Source: Pseudomonadota bacterium
GTDB taxonomy: Bacteria > Pseudomonadota > Gammaproteobacteria > Steroidobacterales > Steroidobacteraceae
Assembly: GCA_021780395.1 (NCBI GenBank)
Contig: JAJXYU010000319.1
Span: forward strand, 1 to 16,291
Length of the DNA stretch: 16,291 bases
Reading direction: 5' to 3'
The stretch's first letter is position 1. Each line of letters opens with the position of its first letter. The notes under the pieces were generated by a model that made no database searches, was not told where the DNA came from, and saw nothing but the letters and a program-made list of their open reading frames with translations. The position numbers and the translations under genes were made by a program. This document shows positions 14,795-16,291 of the stretch, one piece after another.

Positions 14795-16291
14795 TCAGTC
14801 GCGGGCTGTCGGTCGCATCGCTTCGCGCGGCAGACGGATCGGCAGACGCTCGCGAATCGCCGCGTCGACCGCGTCCGACAGATGCGTCGGGAAGTGGCTC
14901 GAGAGGATCGATTCGAGCTTGCGCGTCGCCCGCTCGACGACGCTCGGCCGGCCCTGGCTCACCCACTCGTTCGGGCTGGTGCGGTCGCCGACGCCCGGAT
15001 ACACGTATTCCCGCTGCATCCGCTGCAGCGTCTGCTCGGCGCCGAGGAAGTGACCGGGACCTTCCAGGCACACCTTGCGGATGGTCTCGATCGACAGCGA
15101 TTCGTCGCTGACGTCGATGCCCTTGATCGTGCGTTGGACCGCGCCAATGATGTCGTTGTCGATGATCAGGCTCTCCATGCTGAAGCCGAGGAGGCTCGCG
15201 AGCATGCCGGCCGATTCGTAGATCAGGTTCGCACCGGCGTTGCCGACCAGCGCGTGGTTGTACGCCTTCTCGTAGCCGGACTGCACGTCGGGCAGTTTCG
15301 CGTCGCTCATCCCCGAGGCGGTTCCGCCGGTCAGATCGTAGTAGCGCGCGAGCTGGGCGCTCGCGGCCGACAGCAGTGCCTGTTCGGGGCTTCCGCCGGA
15401 CATCGCGCCGGTTCGCAGATCCGACACGAAGCACCAGGTGCCGAAGATCGCGGGCGCGCCGGGCTTGATCGCGTTCACGTAGACGAGACCCGCGAGACAT
15501 TCGGCGACTTCCTGCACGAGCGCGGCGCCGAGCGCCGCCGGCGCGGTCGCCCCGGCCTGGCCGGCCGACAGCAGCAGCACCGGCATCCCGCCGCGCACGG
15601 CGGTTTCGAGGCACAGGCACGCGTCGTACGCGAATTTCAGCGGTGGCACGACGAAGCAGTTCGACTGGCTCACGAACGGCCGCGCCCGCCACTTGTCCTC
15701 GCCGCCGGCGATCCAGTGGAACATCTCCAGGCTCGCCTCGAGGTGCTCCGGACGGACCCAACTCGTGCCGACGTGCTTGGTCGTACCGGCGACGCACGCG
15801 TAGGCGGTGTTCACGTCCATCTCCATCGGGTTCACGAGCTCCCGGCAGACAACGGATCGCTGGTAGAAGTGCAGGTGCTCGAGGGTATCCACGACGCGCG
15901 CGATGTCGTAGAGATCCCGGGTCGTCGAGTCGCGATACTCACCGGTCTTCGCGTTCACGATGTGCACCGCCGCGCCGGCGGTCCCGAAATACACGCGGTT
16001 GCCCCAGGGCTCCAGGTCGTGCTTCGGATCCTGGCCGTGGAGCACGAAGTGGCGGCCCGCCTTCGCGAGCGTGTCCTCGACGAGCGCCCGCGGGAACACC
16101 AGGCGACCCTGCGGGTTGACCTGCGCGCCGGCGCGGGTCATGTACTCGAGGCCCGACGGCGTCGCGTCGGCGAGGCCGATCTGCTCGAGCACGTCGAGCG
16201 CGGCACGGTGAATCCGCACCACGTCCGCGTCGGTCAGCGGCTGGTAGCGGCCGCCCGGCATGCCCGGCACGACCGGGCGGAGGTTCTCGGG
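14795..16291 (-). CDS. MttB-superfamily (trimethylamine/glycine betaine-type) corrinoid methyltransferase, non-pyrrolysine; N-terminus cut
   Basis: About 498 residues lie in the window and the frame stays open to the right edge (PENLRPVVPGMPGGRY...), so perhaps a few tens of N-terminal residues are missing. Family features include the PGMPGGRYQPLT opening, VYFGTAGAAVHIVN, YQRSVVCRELVNP, the long TIM-barrel core with NAIKPGAPAIFG and MSGGSPEQALLSAA, and a C-terminal helical end. Archaeal MttB reads through an amber codon as pyrrolysine. Here the frame has no TAG and ends in TGA, which places it with the MtgB-like members that demethylate quaternary amines such as glycine betaine and pass the methyl to a corrinoid protein. 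The substrate is unknown. It converges on cobQ, 16 bases between stop codons. The corrinoid protein partner is not in the window. Confidence 0.88.
   Translation of the reverse strand, partial: PENLRPVVPGMPGGRYQPLTDADVVRIHRAALDVLEQIGLADATPSGLEYMTRAGAQVNPQGRLVFPRALVEDTLAKAGRHFVLHGQDPKHDLEPWGNRVYFGTAGAAVHIVNAKTGEYRDSTTRDLYDIARVVDTLEHLHFYQRSVVCRELVNPMEMDVNTAYACVAGTTKHVGTSWVRPEHLEASLEMFHWIAGGEDKWRARPFVSQSNCFVVPPLKFAYDACLCLETAVRGGMPVLLLSAGQAGATAPAALGAALVQEVAECLAGLVYVNAIKPGAPAIFGTWCFVSDLRTGAMSGGSPEQALLSAASAQLARYYDLTGGTASGMSDAKLPDVQSGYEKAYNHALVGNAGANLIYESAGMLASLLGFSMESLIIDNDIIGAVQRTIKGIDVSDESLSIETIRKVCLEGPGHFLGAEQTLQRMQREYVYPGVGDRTSPNEWVSQGRPSVVERATRKLESILSSHFPTHLSDAVDAAIRERLPIRLPREAMRPTARD

Noticed and set aside
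14795..16291. Pyrrolysine-containing MttB
   Set aside because: No in-frame amber codon interrupts the reading frame, and the gene ends with TGA.
1..16291. Search for insertion sequences, phage genes, CRISPR arrays, toxin-antitoxin or defence modules
   Set aside because: No transposase or integrase motifs, regularly spaced repeats or short toxin-antitoxin gene pairs were seen. GC content and gene style look even across the window.

Overview
The window reads as chromosome of a free-living, high-GC bacterium (roughly 70% GC by eye), most likely Pseudomonadota. Supporting signs are an ipdC very like that of Azospirillum, an ETHE1-type persulfide dioxygenase-rhodanese fusion, a FadR/FCD regulator, an AcuI/YhdH reductase, MarC, and a cobalamin riboswitch ahead of B12 genes. 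The sequence alone does not settle the class. I see no tRNA, rRNA, insertion sequence, prophage or CRISPR array. The window is gene-dense, and many long antisense frames stay open only because of the GC content.

Layout. (1) 1-137, minus: N-terminus of a DUF1634 membrane protein running off the left edge. (2) 348-1256, plus: an HDOD signalling protein. (3) 1288-5545, minus: a tightly packed cassette transcribed from a secreted GH39 glycosidase, through a persulfide dioxygenase-rhodanese fusion, to an indolepyruvate/phenylpyruvate decarboxylase (ipdC), with start and stop codons touching or overlapping. (4) 5640-8439, minus: a FCD-type GntR regulator, an MFS transporter and an SDR dehydrogenase with gaps of 6-7 bases. 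(5) 8527-9510, plus: an AcuI/YhdH-type reductase divergent from the regulator. The 87-base gap between them holds a near-perfect 15-bp palindrome that is the likely operator. (6) 9588-10259, plus: a MarC-family membrane protein. (7) 10321-14778, plus: a cobalamin riboswitch followed by btuF, btuC, btuD and cobQ with 4-, 8- and 8-base overlaps. (8) 14795-16291, minus, convergent with cobQ: a trimethylamine/betaine methyltransferase of the MttB superfamily without an in-frame amber codon, cut by the right edge.

How the genes fit together. The riboswitch operon imports corrinoid (BtuF, BtuC, BtuD) and performs a late amidation step (CobQ). The MttB-like enzyme next to it belongs to a family that methylates a corrinoid protein, so the right third may couple B12 supply to a B12-using methyl-transfer pathway. 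The regulator-MFS-SDR operon with its divergent reductase looks like a small inducible uptake and catabolism module of unknown substrate. The GH39-dioxygenase-ipdC cassette joins extracellular glycan cleavage, sulfane-sulfur oxidation and aromatic 2-oxoacid decarboxylation. This is the oddest grouping here, and I cannot name one pathway that unites it. No clearly new defence or mobile system is visible.
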